The translations under genes were made by a program, and so were the position numbers. A stretch of DNA of 64,000 nt from G965220205 sp965220205 (lineage in GTDB: Bacteria > Chloroflexota > Dehalococcoidia > Lucifugimonadales > Australimonadaceae), in NCBI GenBank assembly GCA_965220205.1, contig OZ244812.1:1612001-1676000 (forward strand), in the 5' to 3' direction. This document shows positions 34,883 to 42,657 of this stretch, in pieces. The notes under the pieces are model-generated. The model had not been told where the DNA came from. It made no database searches and saw nothing but the letters and a program-made list of their open reading frames with translations. Within the stretch, counting starts at the first letter, position 1. Each line of letters starts with the position of its first letter.

Positions 34883-36142
34883 ATGGAACCCGTCCTCCTG
34901 ACGCGTGACTCCAGCGCCGGGCCCGAAACACTCGACGCCTACCGGGAGTCCGGTGGGTACGAAGCGCTCCTCCGCGCCCGCGCGTCCGGTCCTCGCTCCG
35001 TCCTCGACGCTGTCATCGCATCGGGCCTGCGCGGACGCGGCGGGGCCGGCTTTCCAGCCGGGCGCAAGTGGGAATTGGCGGCCGCCGAACAGGCCACGCC
35101 GAAGTACGTCGTGGCCAACGGCGGCGAGGACGAGCCGGGCAGCGAGAAGGACCGGGTGCTGATGGAGCGCTACGCCCACAAAGTGATCGAGGGCGTCGCG
35201 TTGGCCGCGTGCGCGATCGCCGCCAGCGAAGCTGTCCTCTACGTCAATGCGCAGTTCGACCGCGCGATCGCCGGATTGGAGACGGCCATCGCCGAGGCGA
35301 CGGACGCCGGCCTCCTCGGCGAGCACAACGGCGGCGCCGAGGCGGCATTGCGGCTGCGCATCCATCCCGGGCCGCCCGAATACGTGGCGGGCGAGGACAC
35401 AGCGGCGCTCGAGGCGATCGAGGGACGCAAGGCGCTCCCGCGTGAGAAGCCGCCCTTCCCCACCTCCGCGGGCCTCTACGGCAAACCAACGGTCGTGAAC
35501 AACATCGAAACGTTCGCGTACGTGCCGGCGATCGTCCGCAACGGGCCCGAGTGGTTCCGGGGCATCGGGACCGCGGACAACCCTGGGCCGATGCTCTTCA
35601 CGCTCCCCGCGAACATGCGCCGGCCCGGCGTCGTTGAGTTGCCCATCGGGACCACGCTACGCGCGCTCCTCGACGAGCACGGAGGCGGCCCCGCCAGCGG
35701 CAAACGCGTGAAGGGCGTGCTGCCGGGCGGACCGTCGAGCGGTTGGATCGGCGCGGACGACCTCGATGTCCCGCTCGACCGCGAGCCCCTCGCGCAGAAG
35801 GGCTCCGCGCTCGGCTGCGGCGTCCTCCGCGTCCTCGAGGAGGGCGAGTGCGTGGTCGAGGCGCTGGACGAGATCGCTCAGCTCTTCATGCGCGAATCGT
35901 GCGGCCAGTGTCCGACGTGCGTCATGGAGACGCAGACGCTGGCCAAGATCGTCACGCAGGTCAAGAGCGGCCTAGGCACGCAGCAGCTCGTGGACCAGAT
36001 TCCTCGGCTCGCTGCCTTCGCGCAGGGGAAGGGCATGTGCAGCCTCATCTCCATGCCGTTCCCGCCGCTCACGTCCGCCGTCCGGCTGTTCCCCGAGGAC
36101 ATCGCCCACCACATCGCCCACGGGACCTGCCCCGCCGCCTAA
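34883..36142 (+). CDS. NuoF-like NADH-binding FMN/[4Fe-4S] flavoprotein
   Basis: A 419-residue homologue of complex I NuoF/51-kDa subunit and HoxF. The NADH/FMN loop is GRGGAGFPAG (51-60), with NGGEDEPGSEKDR (79-91) and the GEDTA motif (170-174). The [4Fe-4S] ligands are Cys340, Cys343, Cys346 (SCGQCPTC) and Cys386. No other complex I subunits are nearby. Position after four catabolic genes and adjacent to a thioredoxin-like ferredoxin suggests it takes electrons from NAD(P)H to the ferredoxin for the Rieske oxygenases. An alternative is a small stand-alone diaphorase. Confidence 0.87.
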   Translation: MEPVLLTRDSSAGPETLDAYRESGGYEALLRARASGPRSVLDAVIASGLRGRGGAGFPAGRKWELAAAEQATPKYVVANGGEDEPGSEKDRVLMERYAHKVIEGVALAACAIAASEAVLYVNAQFDRAIAGLETAIAEATDAGLLGEHNGGAEAALRLRIHPGPPEYVAGEDTAALEAIEGRKALPREKPPFPTSAGLYGKPTVVNNIETFAYVPAIVRNGPEWFRGIGTADNPGPMLFTLPANMRRPGVVELPIGTTLRALLDEHGGGPASGKRVKGVLPGGPSSGWIGADDLDVPLDREPLAQKGSALGCGVLRVLEEGECVVEALDEIAQLFMRESCGQCPTCVMETQTLAKIVTQVKSGLGTQQLVDQIPRLAAFAQGKGMCSLISMPFPPLTSAVRLFPEDIAHHIAHGTCPAA

Positions 36143-36200
36143 GCAAGTGAATAAATCCGTGGAAACGACATAGCCACGTCGCCTCCCCTCAGACTCCCCC

Positions 36201-36540
36201 TCCCGTCTGCCGCCTCCGTCATTCTCGTGCTTGACACGGGAATCCACGCCCCCGCCCCCTCCTCCCGCCAACGACTCCCACTGCGACATCCGCCCCCCTA
36301 ACATCTATGTCTGAGTATCCCGAGGACCTGTCCTGAGCCCCGCCTACGGCCGGCCCAGTTACGAGCAGATGGCGCAAAATGGCGCAGATGTCCATCTTTT
36401 TTTAGTCCGTCACTCGTAAACCCATGCGTTTTACGAGTGAACGGGCCGCGACATTCGGGACAATTCCGCCCCGTTCTCGTCCATCCCCGTCACTCCTTGC
36501 GCAAACACGCGCACTCAGGGATGCGCAGTCGCGACTGGAC
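36201..36540. repeat. Mosaic intergenic repeat, copy 2
   Basis: The 36143-36684 gap contains no gene. It holds the dRS3-like near-palindrome ATTCTCGTG...CACGGGAAT (36221-36243), a short CTGTCCTGAGC fragment (about 36328), 10-bp repeats, the 29-nt hairpin, and the downstream CGCAAACACG motif near 36500. IS5-like ends are not seen here, so this copy is partial or older. It splits the NuoF-like gene from Rieske 4. Confidence 0.7.
36369..36439. repeat. 10-bp direct repeats plus 29-nt hairpin (copy 2)
   Basis: ATGGCGCAAA and ATGGCGCAGA (36369-36388) are followed by a degenerate third unit, then 22 bases to the hairpin 36411-36439. Arms CACTCGTAAA and TTTACGAGTG form a perfect 10-bp stem, the best of the four copies. 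Confidence 0.8.
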
Positions 36541-36684
36541 CCGCCCGAATGGGGAGGTCCGGCCACGTTCTCCGGCGCTTGACACCCCTATCGGCGGGTG
36601 CTACACCAACCTCGGCGTATCGGCTGTGTGAACGGCCGTTTGGCCGCGCGCGCACAAACCGGCGGACGCCAGCGAGGAGCAGCC

Positions 36685-37911
36685 ATGTTGACTCAGGCCG
36701 AGAACGACCGCATCACAAGGGTCGGAGCGGGGACGCCCATGGGCGAGCTCATGCGCCGCTACTGGCATCCCATCGCCGGGACCGAGGAGATGCACAAGCG
36801 CCCCACCAAGGCCGTGCGGCTGCTCGGCGAAGACCTCGTGCTCTACCGTGATCTCAGCGGCACGCTCGGGCTGATCGGCAAGCGTTGCGCCCACCGCGGG
36901 ATACACCTCATCTACGGGTGGCCGGCCGAGCACGGCCTCCGCTGCCCGTATCATGGCTGGGTGTACAACGAGACCGGCCAGTGCATCGAGCAGCCCGCCG
37001 AACCCTCCGACAGCACCTACCTGCGCCGCGTGAAGCTACAGGGCTACCCGGTGCAGGAGCTCGGCGGGCTGATCTTCGCCTACCTCGGCCCGGAACCTGT
37101 GCCGCTCTTGCCGAGGTGGGACCTCCTCGTCTGGGACAACGTCGAGCGCTCCATCCAGGTCGCGGACGTGCCGTGCAACTGGCTCCAGTGCATGGAGAAC
37201 TCCCTCGACCCGGTGCACAACGAATGGCTGCACGGCTGGTACGGCGAGTGGGTGCTCAAGTCCGTCAACAAGTCGGCCGACCACCTGACGCTCCAGCGTA
37301 TGCGCCACCGGAGGATCGGGTTCGACCGGTTCGAGTACGGCATGATTAAACGCCGGCTGTACGACGGCGACCCCGACGACGACGAGAGCTGGCGCATCGG
37401 GCACCCCGTCCTCTTCCCCAACATCCTGCGCGTCGGGCGCTCCGGCCGTGGCGTCAGCTTCCAATTCCGTGTGCCGGTCGACGACGAGCACACGTCCCAT
37501 ATCACCTACTCAGCGCGCCTCCCCAAGCCGGGCGAGACGATTCCCCCGCAGGAGGTCGTGCCCTGGAACGTCCAGCAGGTCTTCGACGAGGAGGGAATGT
37601 TCCGCCGAGAGGCCATCTTGGAGCAGGATTTCATGGCGTGGGCTGCCCAGGCGACCATCTCCGACCGCACGGTCGAGGGACTCGCCACTACGGACATCGG
37701 CATCATCTGGTACCGCAAGCTGCTCAACGAGCAGATGACGGTGGTGGAGGACGGCGGCGAGCCGGTCGGCGTCTTCCGCGACCCCGCCCAGAACCAATGC
37801 ATCGTGCTCCCCAGCGAGAACACGGTCTTCCCTGGCGACACGGAAACGGGCGGGCCGTTCAGGGACAACCCCTACGCGCCGGCCGAGGTGGACGCGATAC
37901 TGCGACAGTAG
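36685..37911 (+). CDS. Rieske non-haem iron oxygenase, alpha subunit (4)
   Basis: A 408-residue oxygenase. ATG 36685 with GAGGAG matches the common N terminus (ITRVGAGTPMGELMRRYWHP). Rieske ligands are Cys68, His70, Cys87 and His90; the iron site is Asp175, His178 and His183. It is intermediate between gene 1 and genes 2/3 in sequence. It is separated from the earlier three by repeat copy 2 and followed by the LigB-type ring-cleavage enzyme. Confidence 0.93.
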   Translation: MLTQAENDRITRVGAGTPMGELMRRYWHPIAGTEEMHKRPTKAVRLLGEDLVLYRDLSGTLGLIGKRCAHRGIHLIYGWPAEHGLRCPYHGWVYNETGQCIEQPAEPSDSTYLRRVKLQGYPVQELGGLIFAYLGPEPVPLLPRWDLLVWDNVERSIQVADVPCNWLQCMENSLDPVHNEWLHGWYGEWVLKSVNKSADHLTLQRMRHRRIGFDRFEYGMIKRRLYDGDPDDDESWRIGHPVLFPNILRVGRSGRGVSFQFRVPVDDEHTSHITYSARLPKPGETIPPQEVVPWNVQQVFDEEGMFRREAILEQDFMAWAAQATISDRTVEGLATTDIGIIWYRKLLNEQMTVVEDGGEPVGVFRDPAQNQCIVLPSENTVFPGDTETGGPFRDNPYAPAEVDAILRQ

Positions 37912-38008
37912 TCAACGCTGGTAGACTGCGCCCAACGCAAACCACGCCCAAGGGCCGCCTGCATCGGACGCAGAGCGGCGAGACAGGCAGAGAAAGGAAG
38001 CGGACCAC

Positions 38009-38998
38009 ATGGCTAAGATCGTTCTTGGTATCGGTTCATCGCACGCGCCCCAACTCGCCATGAAGCCCGGGCAGTGGCGAGCATACGGCGACCGCGGGCG
38101 CACGCAGGCCGTGCACTGGTACGCCGGCAACACCTACTCCTTCGGCGAGTTGGCCGAGCTGCGCGCCGGCGACCACTTTGAGAAGGAGTGCACGGACGAG
38201 AAATTCGCGGCCCGCTTCGACGCCTGCCAGCAAGCGATTGCCCATCTTGGGAACACGCTCGCGGACGCCGCTCCCGACGTCTCCATCATCCTGGGCGACG
38301 ACCAGCACGAAGCGTTCAGCGACGGCAACATGCCGTCCATCGCCATCTATCACGGGGCGACGGTCGTCGACGCTCCGCGGGACGGAGGGTTCGCGGTCCG
38401 CGACCCCGGCATCGACAACTCGCCGAGAGAGCCCGTCGAGCGCCCAACGCACGCCGACCTCGGCGAATACCTGATCGAGGCGCTGACAGCCGACGAGTTC
38501 GACGTCGCCCGCACCAACGCGCTGTCGCTCGATCACAACCACGGCGCGATCGGGCATGCGTTCCACTACATCTACCGGCGTCTGATGCACAACGAGGTGA
38601 TCCCCAACGTGCCAGTGTTGGTCAACACCTACTACCCGCCCAACGCCCCGACCGCGCTGCGCTGCTACAAGCTCGGCCAGTCGCTGCGCCAAGCGATCGA
38701 CGTCTGGGACTCAGACAAGACGGTCGCGATCTTCGCCTCGGGCGGCCTCAGCCACACAGTCATCGAAGAGGAGCTCGATGAGAAGATCATCGACGGCTTG
38801 AGGACCAACGACATCGCGAAGCTGACCGACTACCCGGACGTCCGCTTCCGGGGCGGCACGTCGGAGATCAAGAACTGGGTCGCCCTGGCCGGAGCGATGG
38901 CGGGGAATGGGCTCCGCATGAGCCTGGTCGACTACATCCCGTGCTACCGCACCGAGGCCGGCAACGGCTGCGCCATGGGCTTCGCGGAGTGGACGTAG
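38009..38998 (+). CDS. LigB-type (class III) extradiol ring-cleavage dioxygenase
   Basis: A 329-residue protein of the class III extradiol dioxygenase family (LigB, gallate dioxygenase, MEMO relatives). These open catechols meta to the hydroxyls with non-haem Fe(II). The N-terminal metal His is in GSSHAPQ (His12), GDDQHE supplies the second region, and LDHNHGAIGHAF is the catalytic-His segment. No LigA small subunit is found. ATG 38009 follows GAAAGGAAG. It lies between Rieske 4 and a second LigJ-type hydratase, which supports a protocatechuate- or gallate-type ring cleavage. Confidence 0.88.
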   Translation: MAKIVLGIGSSHAPQLAMKPGQWRAYGDRGRTQAVHWYAGNTYSFGELAELRAGDHFEKECTDEKFAARFDACQQAIAHLGNTLADAAPDVSIILGDDQHEAFSDGNMPSIAIYHGATVVDAPRDGGFAVRDPGIDNSPREPVERPTHADLGEYLIEALTADEFDVARTNALSLDHNHGAIGHAFHYIYRRLMHNEVIPNVPVLVNTYYPPNAPTALRCYKLGQSLRQAIDVWDSDKTVAIFASGGLSHTVIEEELDEKIIDGLRTNDIAKLTDYPDVRFRGGTSEIKNWVALAGAMAGNGLRMSLVDYIPCYRTEAGNGCAMGFAEWT

Positions 38999-39129
38999 CC
39001 CACGGCGCGCAACCTCGGCCCCGTCCGATCTGACCGTGAACGGGCCGCCACACACGTCTGTTCGGCGCGCGGCCCGCTCGCGCCCCATGACCCCCATGAA
39101 TCGCCCCATCGAAGAGAGGGAGACGACCA

Positions 39130-40119
39130 ATGATTATTGACTCTCACGCACACACCAACGGAGCCAACCACCTGGGCGGCTACAAGTCAGGACTGCTCGC
39201 CGCACGCGGCGCCCACGGCAAGGGGAGCACCGCGGCGTCGGAAGACTCGATGCGCGGCGCGGTGCAGAGCCACATCGCGAACGTGCTAGACAAGGTGGGG
39301 ACCGACATGCAGGTCATCTCCCCACGGCCCTTCCAGCTCATGCACTCCGAGAAGCCGGAGAGGCTGGTGCACTGGTTCGCCGAGGCGAACAACAACGCTG
39401 TCGCCACGACGGTCACGATCGCTCCCGACCGCTACCGCGGCATGGCCGCCCTTCCGCAGTGCCCTAGCCAGCCCATCACGGCCACGTTCGACGAGATCGA
39501 CCGCTGCATGAACGAGCTCGGGTTCCTCGGCATCATGATCGACCCGGACCCCTACGAGGGCGACGGGACTCCCTTCCCCGGCATGGGCGACGAGTACTGG
39601 CACCCCCTCTACGAGAAGATGGTCAAGGAGGACATCCCCGCCCTGGTCCACGGCGCCGCATGCAAGGACCCGTGGGACACCTACTCCTCCTACTTCATCG
39701 CCACCGAGACCCGGTGCATCATCTCCATGGTGTCGAGTCGCGTTTTCGACACGTTCCCCGACCTGAAGGTCATCGTCAGCCACGGCGGCGGAGCGGTCCC
39801 CTACCAGGTGGGACGCTACCGTGCTTTCTACGGTCGCCACGACGGCACCGACTTCGACGCTGAGCTCAAGAAGCTCTACTTCGACACCTGTCTCTACAAC
39901 CAAGAGGCGTTGGATCTGCTGTTCACAATCGTCGGGACCGACCGCTGCATGTTCGGCACCGAGAACCCCGGCACCGGCTCCTACAAGGACCCTAAGACGG
40001 GCAAGATGATGGACGACACCAAACCGGTCATCGAAGGCATCGAGTGGCTGAGCGACGCGGACAAGAAGAACATCTTCGAGGACACCGCCCGCAGCGTGTT
40101 CTCCCGGCTCAAGACCTAG
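39130..40119 (+). CDS. LigJ-type hydratase, second paralogue
   Basis: A 329-residue amidohydrolase-fold protein related to LigJ and to the paralogue at 30661. Candidate zinc ligands are His6, His8 (IIDSHAHT), His174 (ALVHGAACKD) and Glu279 (FGTENPG). IDRCMNELGFLG and HGGGAVPYQVGRYR are shared signatures. It lacks the SATCNP segment of the first paralogue, so it may use a different substrate. ATG 39130 follows GAGAGGGAG. It ends the catabolic island and is followed by a hairpin. Confidence 0.85.
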   Translation: MIIDSHAHTNGANHLGGYKSGLLAARGAHGKGSTAASEDSMRGAVQSHIANVLDKVGTDMQVISPRPFQLMHSEKPERLVHWFAEANNNAVATTVTIAPDRYRGMAALPQCPSQPITATFDEIDRCMNELGFLGIMIDPDPYEGDGTPFPGMGDEYWHPLYEKMVKEDIPALVHGAACKDPWDTYSSYFIATETRCIISMVSSRVFDTFPDLKVIVSHGGGAVPYQVGRYRAFYGRHDGTDFDAELKKLYFDTCLYNQEALDLLFTIVGTDRCMFGTENPGTGSYKDPKTGKMMDDTKPVIEGIEWLSDADKKNIFEDTARSVFSRLKT

Positions 40120-40161
40120 TTCGCTCACCCGGACAGACGCAGCGCCGTCACTCCCGACGTC

Positions 40162-40190
40162 CCCCTCCGGCTCGACCCCGGAGGGGAGTT
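40162..40190 (+). terminator. Hairpin at the end of the catabolic island
   Basis: CCCCTCCGG (40162-40170) and CCGGAGGGG (40178-40186) form a perfect 9-bp stem with a seven-base loop, 42 bp after the last LigJ-type gene. The tail AGTTTG has a short T stretch. Confidence 0.55.
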
Positions 40191-40273
40191 TGAGGAGCGG
40201 CGGCGCTGCGTCGTTTGCCTGGCAAGTGAAACGCCAGCCGCGCCGCCGCCGTAGGGGCTCGGGAGGCTACGAG

Positions 40274-40435
40274 GACCCGCTGAGCGGAGCGATACCGTCC
40301 GAGCTTGGCAGCCTCGCCAGCCTGACAGCGCTGTCTCTCGCTGGGAACCAGTTGACCGGGTGCATACCCGAGGGATTGGCAGATGTGGAGACCAACGACC
40401 TTGCCGACGTTGGTCTGCCGCTCTGCGGCGCCTGA
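40274..40435 (+). pseudogene. Remnant of a leucine-rich-repeat protein
   Basis: The frame encodes DPLSGAIPSELGSLASL, then TALSLAGNQLTGCIPEG and a closing LADVGLPLCGA before the stop. This is the last repeat and cap of the plant-type LRR domain that ends many large marine Chloroflexota surface proteins. The upstream sequence in the same frame is Arg-rich and does not continue the repeats, and no signal or start fits, so only about 54 codons of the original gene remain. Confidence 0.7.
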
Positions 40436-40519
40436 CGCCGTGCGGAAGACCCCACTCCCGGCGCGGCAGCGCCGTTAGGGCACGGACGCTATCAACGAGG
40501 ACGGAATGAGGAGCGCCCC

Positions 40520-41632
40520 CTACGCCACGCCGTACAGCGCGCGCGGGTTATCGATGAGCAGCTTGTCAATGGCGCGGCTGCTGTGCTCCTCCCGGGAACG
40601 GAGCGTCTGCACCATCTCGATCTGCGCCGACGGATCGCCGCCGAGCCGGCTCGCGCCTCCGCCGTGGTGTCCGTAGTCCGTGCCCGTCACCACGTGGTCC
40701 TCGCCGATGTACCTGATCAGGTACGGCAGGTCCTCGTCCACCTCGTAGGAGACCCACAACCGGTACTCGTCGAACAGCCTGGGGCCCCACCAATCCGCGT
40801 CGACCTGCATGGTGCCCGATAGCTGGTGCAGCACAAACGGTATCCACGACGCCCCCGTCTCGATGAACCCGAATCGCAACTCGGTGAACAGCTCGGGAAT
40901 ACGGTTCGCCACGATGTTGCGGAACGCGCTCAGCGGAGGCAGGCGCCCGTGCGTGAAGGTATGGCTGCGCGTGATGTCGACGAGGTTGTTCAGCCCAGGC
41001 GCGCCCTGGCCCTGATGCACGCAGATGGCGAGGTCCAGGGCCTGCGCCTCCTCGTAGATGGGAAAGAAGTAAGGGTCGTCGAGCGTGCGGTCCTTCTCGA
41101 TGCCGCGGAAGAACACGCCGCAGGCGCCGTGCTCGCGACCGAACCGCAACTCCGCGATACTCGCGTCGATGTCCCGCAGCGGCGGCACCACGACCCACCG
41201 AATTCTGCCCTCGGAACGCTCCGAAACACCGGCGAGAAAACGATTGTAGGCCCGGCACAGCGCAGCCTCGAGCTCCGCGTCGAACGTCAGGAACGCCAGG
41301 AACAGCGTCGGGTAGACCACCTGCGCCTCGACGCCCGTCATGGCCATAGCCTCGAAGCGGAGGGCGAGGTCGGTGAGCTCGCGCGACTTCACGTCGGCCC
41401 GCTTCTGTACGCTCGTCTGCGCCGTCGGCGTGACCAACCGGTTCCCGCCCCGGCCCGCCGACTTGGGGAAGATCTGCCCGTCGATCAGCCACATGTGGTC
41501 GCTCTCTTGGTAGAGCGTATCGTGGGGCACCTGAACGATAACCGGCCGCCGGGGGCGCCACTCCGGGTCGAGGCAGTCCCACATCTCCAACGGCTCCGCG
41601 ATGTGCGTGTCCGCGTCCAGAATCCCAGCCAT
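40520..41632 (-). CDS. Amidohydrolase-family metal-dependent hydrolase
   Basis: A 370-residue amidohydrolase-2 family protein. DADTHIAEP at residues 6-14 is the degenerate metal motif, ICVHQGQG supplies a barrel His, FIETGASW the next, and VVTGTDYGHHGG the C-terminal acidic site. It resembles the paralogue at 9106-10287 in fold but not closely. It is on the opposite strand to the catabolic island and about 70 bp upstream of it is the molybdopterin-domain gene, so those two probably form an operon. Substrate unknown. Confidence 0.85.
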   Translation of the reverse strand: MAGILDADTHIAEPLEMWDCLDPEWRPRRPVIVQVPHDTLYQESDHMWLIDGQIFPKSAGRGGNRLVTPTAQTSVQKRADVKSRELTDLALRFEAMAMTGVEAQVVYPTLFLAFLTFDAELEAALCRAYNRFLAGVSERSEGRIRWVVVPPLRDIDASIAELRFGREHGACGVFFRGIEKDRTLDDPYFFPIYEEAQALDLAICVHQGQGAPGLNNLVDITRSHTFTHGRLPPLSAFRNIVANRIPELFTELRFGFIETGASWIPFVLHQLSGTMQVDADWWGPRLFDEYRLWVSYEVDEDLPYLIRYIGEDHVVTGTDYGHHGGGASRLGGDPSAQIEMVQTLRSREEHSSRAIDKLLIDNPRALYGVA

Positions 41633-41705
41633 GGCTCGCTCCTTCGCTTTGCCTCGCTCCTCCTCTCCCGGCTTTGTGGACCGGGACCGAGCGAGGGCCC
41701 GCCCG

Positions 41706-42176
41706 CTACGCCTGGTGCAACTCCAAGTGCTGCGCGACGCTCCTCGGACGGACGTCGCGGCCCGGCTCCGCGCTCAGCTCGATCCGTCGCACGTACTTGA
41801 CGTTGGCGCAAGTATCGACGTCCGCTGTCTGGCACGCCGCCACGTCGGGTATCAGGAACCGCAGCGGCCCGCCCCGGTCGCTCGGAAGCGGCGCCCCGTC
41901 CAAGGAGTAGATCACAAGCGCCTGGTCGAGGACCGCGCTGAGGGGCACACTCGCGCTGTAGTCGCCCTCGGCGAACAGCGTGATGTAGCGGACCTCCTCG
42001 GCCGGCGCCGCCTCGGCCACGATCGCGTTCAGCTTCACAGCGCTCCCGTCCCTGCCCGCCGCCACCTGCGACACGTCGGGGACTTGGCCCGGCAACGCAG
42101 CCAGTCCGGCGTAGTCATAGGTATGCGGGCGGCCGACCAGTCCCGCAACCTCGAGCGACACCGACTCTCCGCTCAT
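41706..42176 (-). CDS. Small molybdopterin-binding-domain protein
   Basis: A 156-residue protein with the C-terminal half of the sulfite-oxidase-type Moco domain: YSASVPLSAVLDQ, then LDGAPLPSDRGGPLRFLIPD and VKYVRRIEL. Its LEVAGLV opening is also typical of that domain. Full members are about 200 residues with a conserved molybdenum Cys; here Cys115 and Cys122 are the only cysteines and neither sits in the usual place, so Mo binding is doubtful. It is the likely first gene of a two-gene operon with the amidohydrolase. Confidence 0.72.
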   Translation of the reverse strand: MSGESVSLEVAGLVGRPHTYDYAGLAALPGQVPDVSQVAAGRDGSAVKLNAIVAEAAPAEEVRYITLFAEGDYSASVPLSAVLDQALVIYSLDGAPLPSDRGGPLRFLIPDVAACQTADVDTCANVKYVRRIELSAEPGRDVRPRSVAQHLELHQA

Positions 42177-42657
42177 GCGCGCCCCCTCCTCGGGCAGACC
42201 CGGGCCGTCCTTGGGCAGCCCGCGATCAGCACTCGTGCGTCACCACTATAGCGCAGGCAGTGTCCGCACGCGCAACCGGACTCACGCTCGCTGTACATCG
42301 ACGAGCTTCCGCATTCGACCATCCTTGTACAGTCCGGCGCTGGTGGTATTATGCAGAGCAGCCCCGCGCCGCCACTTCTCTGTCCCACTGGACTGCGTGA
42401 ACCGCGGAGTGGCGGGCGCGTGTGCAACGACTGTCTCACCCACGGCCACGGCCTGAGTGCGCATCCGTCGCGTTGGAGACGCCATCGAGCGCGGCGACAG
42501 CGACTTGTCGGCTTGCGAGCCGAATACCGGGGCTGTTCGCGCCGGCCGCCGGTTCATAGAGCGGGCGGGGGCGCCGAGGGAGTGACCGCAGGCGCAAAGG
42601 AGTGGTCCAGCATGGGCCAGCCATCAATCATCCGCCGAGAGCGGGAGTTCGGACGCA
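42177..42657. other. Gene-free intergenic region before the MATE gene
   Basis: No frame here has family resemblance or a good ribosome site. TATTAT at about 42346-42351 could be a -10 for the MATE gene. Nothing else is recognised. Confidence 0.5.
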
